From Chloroflexota bacterium (GTDB lineage Bacteria; Chloroflexota; Ktedonobacteria; Ktedonobacterales; Ktedonobacteraceae), in contig VBHI01000086.1 in assembly GCA_005881495.1 (NCBI GenBank), positions 4,414 to 38,593 of the forward strand: a stretch of DNA of 34,180 nt. The letters run 5' to 3'. The stretch's first letter is position 1; each line of letters begins with the position of its first letter. Below, piece by piece: positions 26,851 to 34,180 of the stretch. A model generated the notes under the pieces. It had not been told where the DNA came from. It saw only the letters and a program-made list of their open reading frames with translations, and searched no databases. The position numbers and the translations under genes are program-made.

Positions 26851-27651
26851 TCAACGAAACATGTCTGTTGAGCTATCCCGCAATAAGCACTTCGCGTCGC
26901 TTTCGCTGGGTAAATACGCGTAACCACGGATGAGCGCAACCGGGATGCGATCAATCTTGCCCATCACTAGCTCCGCTGCCGCTGCCAGTTCGTCAGCCAC
27001 CGCTATCGCACTGGCTTCAAGTTCGTAGCCATACGGATCTCGTTGACCCCGGTAGTCAACGATTGATTCCAGACCAGCAACACCTATTGCCATATTGACC
27101 TGTCCGTTGCGCCAGGGACGCCCCCAGGTATCAGAAATAATGATAGCGATATCAAAAGTGCTATCTTCTTCCACGAGCTGTTGCATGCGCCTGCGCAAAT
27201 CGTAGGCAGAGCGGTCGGGATCGACAGGTAAAAGGGTCAGCCCGCGATCGCCGTTGACATTCGATTCGTCAACACCCGAGTTGGCACAGATGAAACCATG
27301 GTTTGTTTCTGTAATCATTACACCATGGTCCATACGCACAATGCGACGGCTCTCACGCAGCACCACCTCCAGATGTTGAGCGTCTTTTTTGCTTTGTACA
27401 GCGGCTATGCCGGCGAACTCTGATGGTTGCACCTCTTCAAGATTCACGATTCGCCCCTCGGCTTTGGAGACGATTTTTTGGGTCACAACGAGTATATCGC
27501 CTCGCTGAAGCGCCAATTGACTTGTTTGCATCGCTTCATAGATGACGATACCCAGGTCTGTGCCTGGGGAAATCTCACCAATGCCTCTGATAGGCAGAAT
27601 ACGTAGTTCTTCGCTTATCTCATAGACCTCCTCTCTTGCTGATGCCATCAT
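26851..27651 (-). CDS. cofE: Coenzyme F420-0:L-glutamate ligase (CofE)
   Basis: About 266 residues. It adds gamma-linked glutamates to F420-0 using GTP. Visible: LPIRGIGEISPGTDL, DILVVTQKIVSKAEGR, MITETNHGFICANSGVDESN, IIISDTWGRPWRNGQVNMAIG, all typical of CofE. It is the single-domain form, with the reductase domain as a separate downstream gene. The start is uncertain: ATG 27651 or 27648 sits near the homology, ATG 27678 adds nine residues, and none has a clear ribosome binding site. First gene of the F420 operon. Confidence 0.95.
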   Translation of the reverse strand: MMASAREEVYEISEELRILPIRGIGEISPGTDLGIVIYEAMQTSQLALQRGDILVVTQKIVSKAEGRIVNLEEVQPSEFAGIAAVQSKKDAQHLEVVLRESRRIVRMDHGVMITETNHGFICANSGVDESNVNGDRGLTLLPVDPDRSAYDLRRRMQQLVEEDSTFDIAIIISDTWGRPWRNGQVNMAIGVAGLESIVDYRGQRDPYGYELEASAIAVADELAAAAELVMGKIDRIPVALIRGYAYLPSESDAKCLLRDSSTDMFR

Positions 27652-27749
27652 TATAACGTTTGCATTGCAATACTGCAAATTGTAAAGTATTGCAAAGAAG
27701 GCCCTTTGGACATCTCATTGGGCGCTTTCATTGAGAGCGTGGGAACACA

Positions 27750-28427
27750 TTATGACGCGCGGAAAGCCGAAGGGCACAGGTGTACCAGCCTGCATTGGGC
27801 GCAGAGGGGCTTGCGAGCTCTGCAAATCGCGCGTCCGTGGAAGATCAATATGTGTGAGAGATCGAGCCAGTCCTTACGGGGTATGATGCGCATCAAATCC
27901 TGTTCGACTTTTACAGGGTCTTCATTGGTCGTCCAGCCGAATCGCCGCGCCAGGCGACCCACGTGGGGATCGACGACGATCCCCTCGACGATGCCAAAAG
28001 CGTTGCCCAGCACCACGTTGGCGGTTTTGCGTCCCACACCGGGCAGCGTTACGAGACCCTCCATCCTGCGTGGCACTTCGCCACCGTAATCGGTCATGAT
28101 ACGCTGGGCGGCGGCGCGAATGTTCTTCGCCTTGCTGTGGTAAAAGCCGGTTGATTGAATATCCTTCTCCAGTTCTTCCTGGCTCACCGTCGCGTAATCC
28201 TCCACTCGGCGATACTTCTTGAACAGATCAGCCGTGACCCTATTCACGAGGACGTCAGTACTTTGTGCCGAAAGCATCGTGGCAACCAGCAATTCAAGTG
28301 GGTTGGAGAAGTTGAGCGAAGTCCTCGCATCAGGGTACAGGCGCCGCAGTTCTGCGAGAATGGCTCTTACCTGTTCAGGCGATCCGGGAGGTGGACCTGC
28401 GTACGTGGGTGGTGAGACCTCATTCAT
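27750..28427 (-). CDS. nth: Endonuclease III
   Basis: 225 residues. The helix-hairpin-helix LPGVGRKTANVVL holds the catalytic Lys134, the catalytic Asp153 is in VVDPHVGRL, and the C-terminal 4Fe-4S cluster is C-x6-C-x2-C-x5-C (CRARKPLCAQC...C). It removes oxidised pyrimidines and cuts the abasic site in base-excision repair. It begins six bases after the stop of a truncated ATP-dependent DNA ligase, so the two were probably once one repair operon. Confidence 0.97.
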   Translation of the reverse strand: MNEVSPPTYAGPPPGSPEQVRAILAELRRLYPDARTSLNFSNPLELLVATMLSAQSTDVLVNRVTADLFKKYRRVEDYATVSQEELEKDIQSTGFYHSKAKNIRAAAQRIMTDYGGEVPRRMEGLVTLPGVGRKTANVVLGNAFGIVEGIVVDPHVGRLARRFGWTTNEDPVKVEQDLMRIIPRKDWLDLSHILIFHGRAICRARKPLCAQCRLVHLCPSAFRAS

Positions 28428-28433
28428 TTAACC

Positions 28434-28550
28434 CTACTTCTTTCCTTGACTTTGGTACATTTCAAGCAACTCTTCCACGGTCGTTGCATCCTCGGGCTTT
28501 TTCTCCTTGTCTCTAAATGCGACGAGCCTGGGAAATCGCAGCGACATCAT
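28434..28550 (-). pseudogene. 3'-terminal remnant of an ATP-dependent DNA ligase
   Basis: The last 38 codons read [20 protein letters not shown] then [13 protein letters not shown], which matches the conserved C-terminal end of bacterial and archaeal ATP-dependent DNA ligases (usually a LRFPR...D..PEDATT..E pattern). A TGA lies in frame about eight codons upstream, and no ligase sequence continues above about 28560. The rest of the gene has been lost. The identification is by motif only. Confidence 0.65.
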
Positions 28551-28809
28551 CACGGACACAGAGCTTCATGGTGAGAAATCAAGCTCATTGACTTTATTAA
28601 CGAAAGGAACACTACCTGACGCAGTTTAACCGCTGCCATCTCCACATCCCTATAAACCAAACATGAATCATTGACAGGGCCGATGATACCATATACCATA
28701 TGAACAAGGCAATCTTGCCTCGTAGAGCTCTGTCAAAACAATGATCACCGTGCAAACGGCAGCAACGGCTGGGAGAGAAGGCCTGGTTACTGATCAAAAA
28801 ACGGGATCA

Positions 28810-30162
28810 CTATGCCTCCGATGCAGAGATGGTGCTGTTACCTGTAGTACTTGCCCGAGGCGCATTGCCAGCACCAGATCTTTTCGGTCTCCGGCGTTTT
28901 TTAGATGTGTGTTCACTCGTTCGACGCGGGCCATAGACGCGTTCGGCCATGGTTTCGACCGTCTCCATCACTTCTTTGAGCACGGGCTTGTGTTGGAAGA
29001 AGATGACCTCACTGGCGACATCCTGAAAGGCTTCTTCTGTGACGTTGAGGCCTTTATAAACTAAGAGCAGCAGGTGGGCACACTGGGCCGCACGTACCTT
29101 TTCTACTTTCCTCCGCAGGTAGTTCGGGTGCCAGAAACCGACCAACTCGACCAGAATCCGTCGATTCGCATCTCCGGTATCGGTTAGCACAAAATCGGGC
29201 ACCATGACCGTATCTCCGAGCAGCAGCACCTCGCTTTCGCGCGTCAGGTGCCAGTGCCCTCGTTTGTCCCCAACCTTTTGCTCAAACTCACGGGCAAAAT
29301 CTGCTTCGAGCCGGCTGTCGAACTCGCCTGAACGCTTGAAGTGGGAATGGAGGGAACAGGTATGATCGAGCCGGTAGAGCATTTCTCCTCGCCCCTGGGG
29401 TGGGTGGACGTAGGCGTGCATGCGCCACTGGTCGCACAGGAATAACGCGGGCAGAAACGCTGCCAATTGCCTGCCGTACCTGAGGGTGGACGAGACAAAG
29501 GGCGAGATCGGCCCATCCAGGTCGATGCGGTATCCTCCCCCTCGCTTCGGCTCGGCCCAGAACATCAATTTGAACAACTTGATGTATTTCCACAGATCTT
29601 TGTAGTTGCTCGCGACTTCAATGGTGATATGGGAGGCCCAGTAGAGCGCCCCGCGCGCTAATTCCAGGTTGTAGCGGGCGAGTAACCCTGCTGGGGTCCA
29701 CGCTGGCCCCGTCTCGGTGAGACGATACGAGGCACCCCGATCGGCAAAGAGCAACGCGTCAAGCTCTACTGGTGCAACCCCAAGCGCATCTGCAACTTCT
29801 CCGAGCACCTCCTCTCGCGTCGTCGCATGAAAGAGGTCAGGTGTTCCGAAGACGGGACCGTACTCAAAGACCCGCTCGCGAAGCGTTGCCGGAGGCAGCG
29901 GTGTCGACAGCGGCGTGAACGTTGCAGCGTCCGCCAGCACTTTGGCCAGTCCGCGAATGAGCACGTAATCGACGCCTGCTCCTTCGTATGCGCGCACCGC
30001 CTCCTCCCACGCTGCCTGCGATTGGCTTCGATGGTGATGGAATAAGGAGATCAGATCCTGTGCGGTTTGCTGCAAGGACGGGTCCTGCTCATGCACCATC
30101 TCGACGTGCAGGGTTGAGCCGTGCATGCGTAACCTGGGCCTGATCAGTTCACTGGTCAACAT
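28810..30162 (-). CDS. DUF790 (Bax1-type) nuclease, partner of XPB helicase
   Basis: 450 residues. The start MLTSELIRPRLRMHG, RYNLELARGALYWAS, LDGPISPF, RYGRQLAAFLPAL and the C-terminal nuclease core VPDFVL...ILVELVGFWHPNYLRRK (Asp323, Glu339, Lys352 are the likely PD-(D/E)xK residues) fit DUF790. In archaea the family member Bax1 binds XPB and cuts DNA beside the opened helix. I chose ATG 30162 because homology begins there; a longer frame to 30585 is a shadow of the helicase gene. It overlaps the helicase stop by 14 bases. The last ~40 residues are basic and low-complexity. Confidence 0.88.
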   Translation of the reverse strand: MLTSELIRPRLRMHGSTLHVEMVHEQDPSLQQTAQDLISLFHHHRSQSQAAWEEAVRAYEGAGVDYVLIRGLAKVLADAATFTPLSTPLPPATLRERVFEYGPVFGTPDLFHATTREEVLGEVADALGVAPVELDALLFADRGASYRLTETGPAWTPAGLLARYNLELARGALYWASHITIEVASNYKDLWKYIKLFKLMFWAEPKRGGGYRIDLDGPISPFVSSTLRYGRQLAAFLPALFLCDQWRMHAYVHPPQGRGEMLYRLDHTCSLHSHFKRSGEFDSRLEADFAREFEQKVGDKRGHWHLTRESEVLLLGDTVMVPDFVLTDTGDANRRILVELVGFWHPNYLRRKVEKVRAAQCAHLLLLVYKGLNVTEEAFQDVASEVIFFQHKPVLKEVMETVETMAERVYGPRRTSEHTSKKRRRPKRSGAGNAPRASTTGNSTISASEA

Positions 30163-31431
30163 CAGCCGTCTCCCGGGGCACGTACCGGCGTTGCACTTTC
30201 CCCTCTTCGATCGTATTGCGGACGAGGACCTCGATGAGCAGCGCCTGCAGCGGTTCTTTTTTGCGCAGGATGCGCCCGAGGCGCTGGAGGTATTCGCGCT
30301 TACTCGCCCCACCCCCCAGCACGATCGCCACCTTCGCTTCCGGCACATCGACACCCTCATTGAGCACCCTGGACGTGACGACCACACGGTAGTGCCCCTC
30401 TTGGAAAGCGTCGAGAATGTGCTTGCGTTCAGCGACCCCTGTTTCATGGGAGATGACTGGCACCAGGTACTGGCGCGCAATGGTGTAGGCGACGGCGTTG
30501 GACTCGGTGAACACGAGGATGCGGTCACCCGCGTGCTCACGCAGTAACGCCTCAAGGGCCGCCAATTTTCCCTGGCAGCTGTCAAGCAGGTTCAAGATCT
30601 CTCGCCGGGCGAGCCACGCGCGCCTGGCGTGAGGATCCCGTGTCGAGAGGCGCATCAGTTCGCGCAACCAGCCTGCGCCATGCGTTCGCTGCAACCCCCG
30701 TTCGCGGACAAAAGGAGCGTCTCGAGCCGCTGGGTGTAGACAATTGGCCCGATCAGCGCATCGAGTCGCCAGCGCTCACCGCTCTGTTCATGCTCTTCGG
30801 GATAGGTCGCGGTCAACCCAAGGCGATAGGGGGCAGGTGCCATGAGTGCGGCTTCTCCCCACGTTTTGGCCGGTAAGTGGTGGACTTCATCGCAGATGAG
30901 CAATTTGAAGGTATTGCCATATTCGGCGATCAGATCGCCTGCGGAGTGATACGTCGTGACGGTTAGCGGGAGGACGCGTTTCTCACCGCTGTAATACACG
31001 CCGATCTCCGTCTGAAAGGCATTGGTTAAGAGGGCATACCACTGGTAGACCAGGCTCATCGTCGGGACGAGGACAACCGCTGAGGAGCCCACGTGATGGA
31101 TCGCGTGTATCGCCACCAGTGTTTTTCCGGCCCCGGTGGGTAACACGATGCTCCCTCGTCCTCTGGCCTGTTTCCAGGCATCAAGGGCCTGGACCTGATA
31201 CTCGTGCAGCTCCCGTGTATCAGAGAGCTTCAGTGTCAGGCGTTGCCAGCGAGGGACAGCGTTACGAATACCCTGTTCTTGCATCCAGGGGAGCACTGCA
31301 TGATAATGATAGGCTTCGCAGCGCCAGCGACTCTTGACAAATTGAAATGGGACCGGAACGTGCTCTATCTCGTCGGTATGCTGGAGGACCAAGGTTCCCC
31401 CTTGAAAGAAGACGGATGCACGCAGAGACAT
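30149..31431 (-). CDS. XPB-type superfamily 2 DNA helicase, interrupted by a -1 frameshift
   Basis: The N-terminal part (31431-30655) has ELHEYQVQALDAW (Q-like), Walker A VLPTGAGKT, the DEVH box ICDEVHHL and GLTATY. The C-terminal part (up to 30694, ending at 30149) lies in another frame with ILVFTES, VVVTSRVLNEGVDVPEA and EYLQRLGRILRK. The shift falls between about 30690 and 30715; one missing base in the T4 run (30710-30713) or G5 run (30695-30699) of the minus strand would join them as ...RLETLL-FVRERGLQ.... Repaired length is ~427 residues. It unwinds DNA together with the DUF790 nuclease. ATG 31431 is one start; GTG 31461 extends it by ten residues. Confidence 0.88.
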
Positions 31432-31485
31432 CACTAAATCAAGCGTCTCACTTCTCCTCACTGTTTCAGATAGATCCTGTGATCA

Positions 31486-31533
31486 TCAAAAAGGAAAGGC
31501 GCCACGCGAAAGGCTGGATCGTTTGAGCAACAT
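31486..31533 (-). other. Possible 15-codon leader peptide before the helicase
   Basis: ATG 31533 follows a strong AAAGGAG at four bases and encodes MLLKRSSLSRGAFPF, then TGA. It lies 25 bases before the nearest helicase start, in the same frame. It could be a translated leader or chance. Confidence 0.2.
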
Positions 31534-31826
31534 GATACTCCTTTCTCCCAGAAATGCCTTTCAGCAGTCAACGAGGGATGACGGATAACTAGAACAAGTA
31601 TACCAGAGAAGATACCCATGTCAAGCATCACGTCTCATCTCAAGTGAACGGTCATTCCTCTCGCCTTTGGACCCCTCAAGGCTCTTGCCGTTTTTGTCCG
31701 CCTCGGCAAGAATAGTTTCCACATGAAGCAGCGACGTGGGCTGGTCTGTGAGAGACGACCAATGCCGCAAGGAGAGAGAAAAAAGGATCGCAGGCTGAAG
31801 ACCATGTTCCTTCGTACAATCGACGC
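31534..31826. other. Divergent intergenic region between helicase and the unknown gene pair
   Basis: No gene or RNA seen. TTGACT on the minus strand (31565-31570) could be a -35 element for the helicase, but no good -10 follows at the right distance. TACAAT (about 31815-31820) on the plus strand could be a -10 for the gene pair. Confidence 0.3.
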
Positions 31827-32168
31827 ATGATTAAGAGAGAAAATACAAATGCTATCATGAACTCGCAGAAGATCATAGGAGTCCTCACCGATACCGAGGT
31901 GCTCCTGGTAGATGTTGTCCAGGGAAAGCGCGTACTGCGCTCGATCCTGCTTCCACCTGACGTGAGCGAGCTGAGCGGATTGCTTGAACACCTGTGGCAG
32001 GCCGCCTTGACCGAGGTCTGGATACTGCCAGCCACCACACTCGCACGTACCGCTACGTGCGCTTGGTTTGAGCAGGTGAACAGCCACTGGATCGCTGTCG
32101 TCCACCCTGATCCGCGTGAGCCCACCAGACCCATCTGTGCTCTCCTCTGGCCAAAGGGGCCACCGTGA
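31827..32168 (+). CDS. Protein of unknown function, coupled to the next gene
   Basis: 113 residues, or 103 if it starts at ATG 31857. The strand pattern IIGVLTDTEVLLVDVVQGKRVLRSILLP is RNase H-fold-like, but I see no catalytic residues and cannot name a family. The stop overlaps the GTG start of the next gene by GTGA, so the two are translated together and likely act together. The context (beside a helicase and nuclease) suggests a DNA-related job, not more. Confidence 0.55.
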   Translation: MIKRENTNAIMNSQKIIGVLTDTEVLLVDVVQGKRVLRSILLPPDVSELSGLLEHLWQAALTEVWILPATTLARTATCAWFEQVNSHWIAVVHPDPREPTRPICALLWPKGPP

Positions 32169-33163
32169 CCTATCTGGATCAAACGCTGGCCTGGCCTGTG
32201 ATCGACTCGCCCGATCTAGTAGCGCATCGGTTGCTCACCGACCTCACCCTCGACCAACCCGCCTCGTGGCTCCAATCCTCCCCGCTCGATCTGCACACCT
32301 TGTCCAGGAGCGATGGGACTCCAATCCCACTAATGGAGAGCGCACGAGATCTGGTCTGGATGCGGCCATTGACCCGGGTGGAACAACAACAACGATACCT
32401 GCACAAATACACGCACCTCTCTCGGTACCTGGAGGCATGCATGGATGTCCAGCTAGGAAAAGGAGTGCCGCAGCATTCCTCACATGGACGAGCCTGCGAT
32501 GACATCCATCCGGGCATCTGGCGCGTCAGCGCTGAGCGAGCTGGCTCCCTCTTCGATGGCAAGTGGCTTCCGAGCTGTCTGGATAGGGAGTGGATGAGTA
32601 CGCCACAGGTCAGGTGCTGCCGGAACATCGGTTACCAGGTGCATGTGCGGGAGGGCTCCTACTGGCAAGAGTCGCATGAGTTGCTCAAGCGGTGGGCAAC
32701 GACCTTGTGGCAGGCCGGTGAGCGATTGTACACGCACCCTCAGAGCTTCAGGCATGGGCAGGGGCGAGCCAATGCCTCACATTCCATCAAGCTGCTCGCC
32801 GAGCTCGGTGTGACCATCCTCGCCCAGGAGAAGACGTCTGGGGGCTGGTTCCGTCCCGATTGGTGGACGCAGATTATCGGTCGGTGTCAAGCCATCCTTT
32901 TTGATCACGTAGCCGCCCTCGCGAGGAAAGGCACGATGCCGGTGTTGGTGGACAGAGATTCGCTCTGGGTGGTGTCCAATGACCCCAACCCGCTCACGGC
33001 AGTGCCTGGCCTGGTGACGGCTCGCAAATGGAAAGGGTATACGGTCGGCTATGAAGTTCCTCTGCTCCTCTCAGGTGAGGTGAAAGAAGCCTTCAGGACA
33101 GTCAGGCAGGCTGATCAGATGGTGATGGCGCTCGATACCCTGGCAGGTGAGGTGGTCTCATAG
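32165..33163 (+). CDS. Unknown protein with a possible degenerate family-B polymerase-like palm
   Basis: 332 residues, not confidently recognised. Three blocks occur in the order of the A, B and C motifs of family-B DNA polymerases: HKYTHLSRYLEA (80-91, where the catalytic Asp would be Thr82 or His83), a helix with Lys209 (SIKLLAELGV), and VLVDRDSLWVV (260-270, compare YxDTDS). Spacing is short and the first Asp is missing, so activity is doubtful and resemblance may be chance. No frameshift is visible. It starts with GTG overlapping the previous stop. Its 3' end overlaps, on the other strand, the broken Mrr-like gene. Confidence 0.45.
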   Translation: MTYLDQTLAWPVIDSPDLVAHRLLTDLTLDQPASWLQSSPLDLHTLSRSDGTPIPLMESARDLVWMRPLTRVEQQQRYLHKYTHLSRYLEACMDVQLGKGVPQHSSHGRACDDIHPGIWRVSAERAGSLFDGKWLPSCLDREWMSTPQVRCCRNIGYQVHVREGSYWQESHELLKRWATTLWQAGERLYTHPQSFRHGQGRANASHSIKLLAELGVTILAQEKTSGGWFRPDWWTQIIGRCQAILFDHVAALARKGTMPVLVDRDSLWVVSNDPNPLTAVPGLVTARKWKGYTVGYEVPLLLSGEVKEAFRTVRQADQMVMALDTLAGEVVS

Positions 33164-33368
33164 CTAGTACCAGGTCGCCCGTGGCAATAGTCCACCTGAA
33201 ATGGAAGATCTGTTGCGCCGCTTTTCCTGCTGCCCCGTGATTGATGAGAGGATCATGTGAGAGGATAGCCTGGAGAATCTTCTCCCTGCCTGCTTTATCG
33301 TTTGTGATAGCTGTAAGATCATCGGAATCAGCCCACCCAATAGCGACACACTGATGCTCTCGCATCAT
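33102..33368 (-). pseudogene. Truncated Mrr-like restriction-endonuclease N-terminal fragment
   Basis: 88 codons. REHQCVAIGWADSDDL and FHFRWTIATGDLVLA match the N-terminal domain of predicted Mrr-like restriction enzymes (pattern CVAIGW..GDL ... GD.V). After about residue 68 (near 33165) the frame passes into unrelated sequence and stops inside the opposite-strand gene. The nuclease part is missing. ATGA overlap with the rmuC stop shows that it was once an intact coupled gene. Confidence 0.6.
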
Positions 33369-34180
33369 ATCCCAGTAGTCTTTCGGTTGATTCCCTCTAA
33401 TATTCCCTCGTCCATCGCCCCAACCTCTTCAACCCCAACTTTTTCGAGTACTCTCTGTAACTCGGTTACCTGTAATATCGAATCGTCATTTCCTAACGTA
33501 CCATCTAGATCACGGATTCGCTGCACTATCGGAAATACTTTCGTCATGTAAGCCTTCGTCAAGGAGTTATATTCTGTGATCGTTCTATTTAGGGTACCGC
33601 GAAATATATCCCATTGCGTACGTAATGCAGAGAGTTCTTTATATAACGATTGACTCTCGTTTACGATCTGCTGCACACTGCGTGCACGATTCTCTTGACT
33701 CCAGCCATACGCCACAGTTTTCAGCAAGGCAATTAATGTGATCGGTGATGCCAGCAGTACATTCTGTTTCGTACCAAAATCAAATAAGTTTGGTTCACAT
33801 TCTAAAGCAGCGCGAAACATTGCCTCGTTCGGCAAAAATAACACAACTAACGGTGGTGTGGGTTGAAATTGCTGCCAATATTCTTTTTTGGCTAAGTCAT
33901 TAATGTGAAACTGGATTCGCCTGGTGTATGACTTCAATCCATTCATTCGGGCTGCGTCATCAGTAATTGCCATTGCATCAATATATGTTGCGTATGGCGC
34001 TTTTGCATCTACAACTATGACTCGCTCATTAGGGAGGCGAATGATCATGTCCGGTCGTTGAATTCCGTTTTTCCCCTGTACGGGCACCTGTGTCTCAAAG
34101 TCACAATATTGCTGCATACCCGCCATCTCAACAACTCGCTGTAGTTGCAACTCACCCCACTGACCTTGCTGATGCGTTGA
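33365..34180 (-). CDS. rmuC: DNA recombination protein RmuC (5' end outside the window)
   Basis: At least 272 residues, open to the right edge. The sequence just inside the edge reads GQWGELQLQRVVEMAG, the hallmark of RmuC (RGxWGExxLxxxLe). The nuclease core RPDMIIRLPNERVIVVDAK (PD-(D/E)xK, Asp and Lys seen) is followed by AYATYIDAM-type and QNVLLASPITLIALLKTVAYGW blocks. RmuC limits recombination at inverted repeats. The downstream Mrr-like fragment overlaps its stop by ATGA. The true start lies beyond 34180. Confidence 0.92.
   Translation of the reverse strand, partial: STHQQGQWGELQLQRVVEMAGMQQYCDFETQVPVQGKNGIQRPDMIIRLPNERVIVVDAKAPYATYIDAMAITDDAARMNGLKSYTRRIQFHINDLAKKEYWQQFQPTPPLVVLFLPNEAMFRAALECEPNLFDFGTKQNVLLASPITLIALLKTVAYGWSQENRARSVQQIVNESQSLYKELSALRTQWDIFRGTLNRTITEYNSLTKAYMTKVFPIVQRIRDLDGTLGNDDSILQVTELQRVLEKVGVEEVGAMDEGILEGINRKTTGI

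Noticed and set aside
30163..30585. A 141-codon N-terminal extension of the DUF790 protein
   Set aside because: It overlaps the helicase C-terminal domain on the same strand, is rich in Ser, Arg and Cys as expected for a wrong frame, and family homology starts at 30162.
31635..32182. Two minus-strand open frames opposite the unknown pair
   Set aside because: They mirror the plus-strand genes, show no recognisable pattern and have low-complexity, shadow-like composition.

Overview
The window looks like chromosome of a Chloroflexota bacterium, most likely of the class Ktedonobacteria. This is inferred from gene content, not from a marker gene: a complete F420 side-chain pathway with a separate nitroreductase, an F420-dependent LLM oxidoreductase, a bacterial-type SMC, an XPB/DUF790 helicase-nuclease pair, NRPS and sugar-tailoring genes, and short GC-rich palindromic repeats. 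Most genes lie on the minus strand.

Layout. 1-5.5 kb is the edge of a secondary-metabolite or glycan locus: an NRPS adenylation-carrier didomain, a Gfo/Idh/MocA oxidoreductase, a DegT-type aminotransferase, and a divergent initiating sugar transferase. 5.5-9.1 kb carries an orphan GspE N-terminal-domain protein and a signalling group: an OmpR-type regulator, a NarL-type regulator and a membrane histidine kinase that ends before its ATPase domain. 9.4-11.2 kb is a two-gene operon of a YggX-type protein and a B12-type radical SAM enzyme. The radical SAM frame appears to end at TGA, but reading through gives the tail Cys-Sec-Ala-Glu-Pro, with a bacterial SECIS-like hairpin just after the TGA, so I read it as a selenoprotein of the CUAEP-tail family.

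11.2-21.5 kb holds mostly housekeeping genes: a formyltransferase, smc (split by one -1 frameshift and carrying three in-frame palindromic repeat insertions), a class V aminotransferase, a GNAT acetyltransferase, a double-domain ThyX-like protein, a small excisionase-type HTH protein and moaA. glnA follows with a strong terminator. 23.4-27.7 kb is the F420 operon in the order cofE, nitroreductase, cofD, cofC, LLM oxidoreductase. A separate FbiB-like nitroreductase beside cofE suggests the dehydro-F420 (phosphoenolpyruvate) route.

27.7-34.2 kb is DNA-repair and accessory territory. nth is preceded by only the last 38 codons of an ATP-dependent DNA ligase. Then comes a GC-richer block of about 4.6 kb with a DUF790 (Bax1-type) nuclease, an XPB-type helicase (also split by a -1 frameshift), and a coupled unknown pair whose second member faintly resembles a family-B polymerase palm. 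The block ends inside a truncated Mrr-like gene that was coupled to rmuC, which runs off the right edge. The broken genes on both sides suggest the block replaced older sequence.

The strongest points are the hidden selenoprotein, the repeat insertions read in two different frames inside smc, the split motif of the ThyX-like protein, and the possible insertion block at 28.5-33.2 kb. The two -1 frameshifts (smc and helicase) could be assembly errors and need checking against reads.
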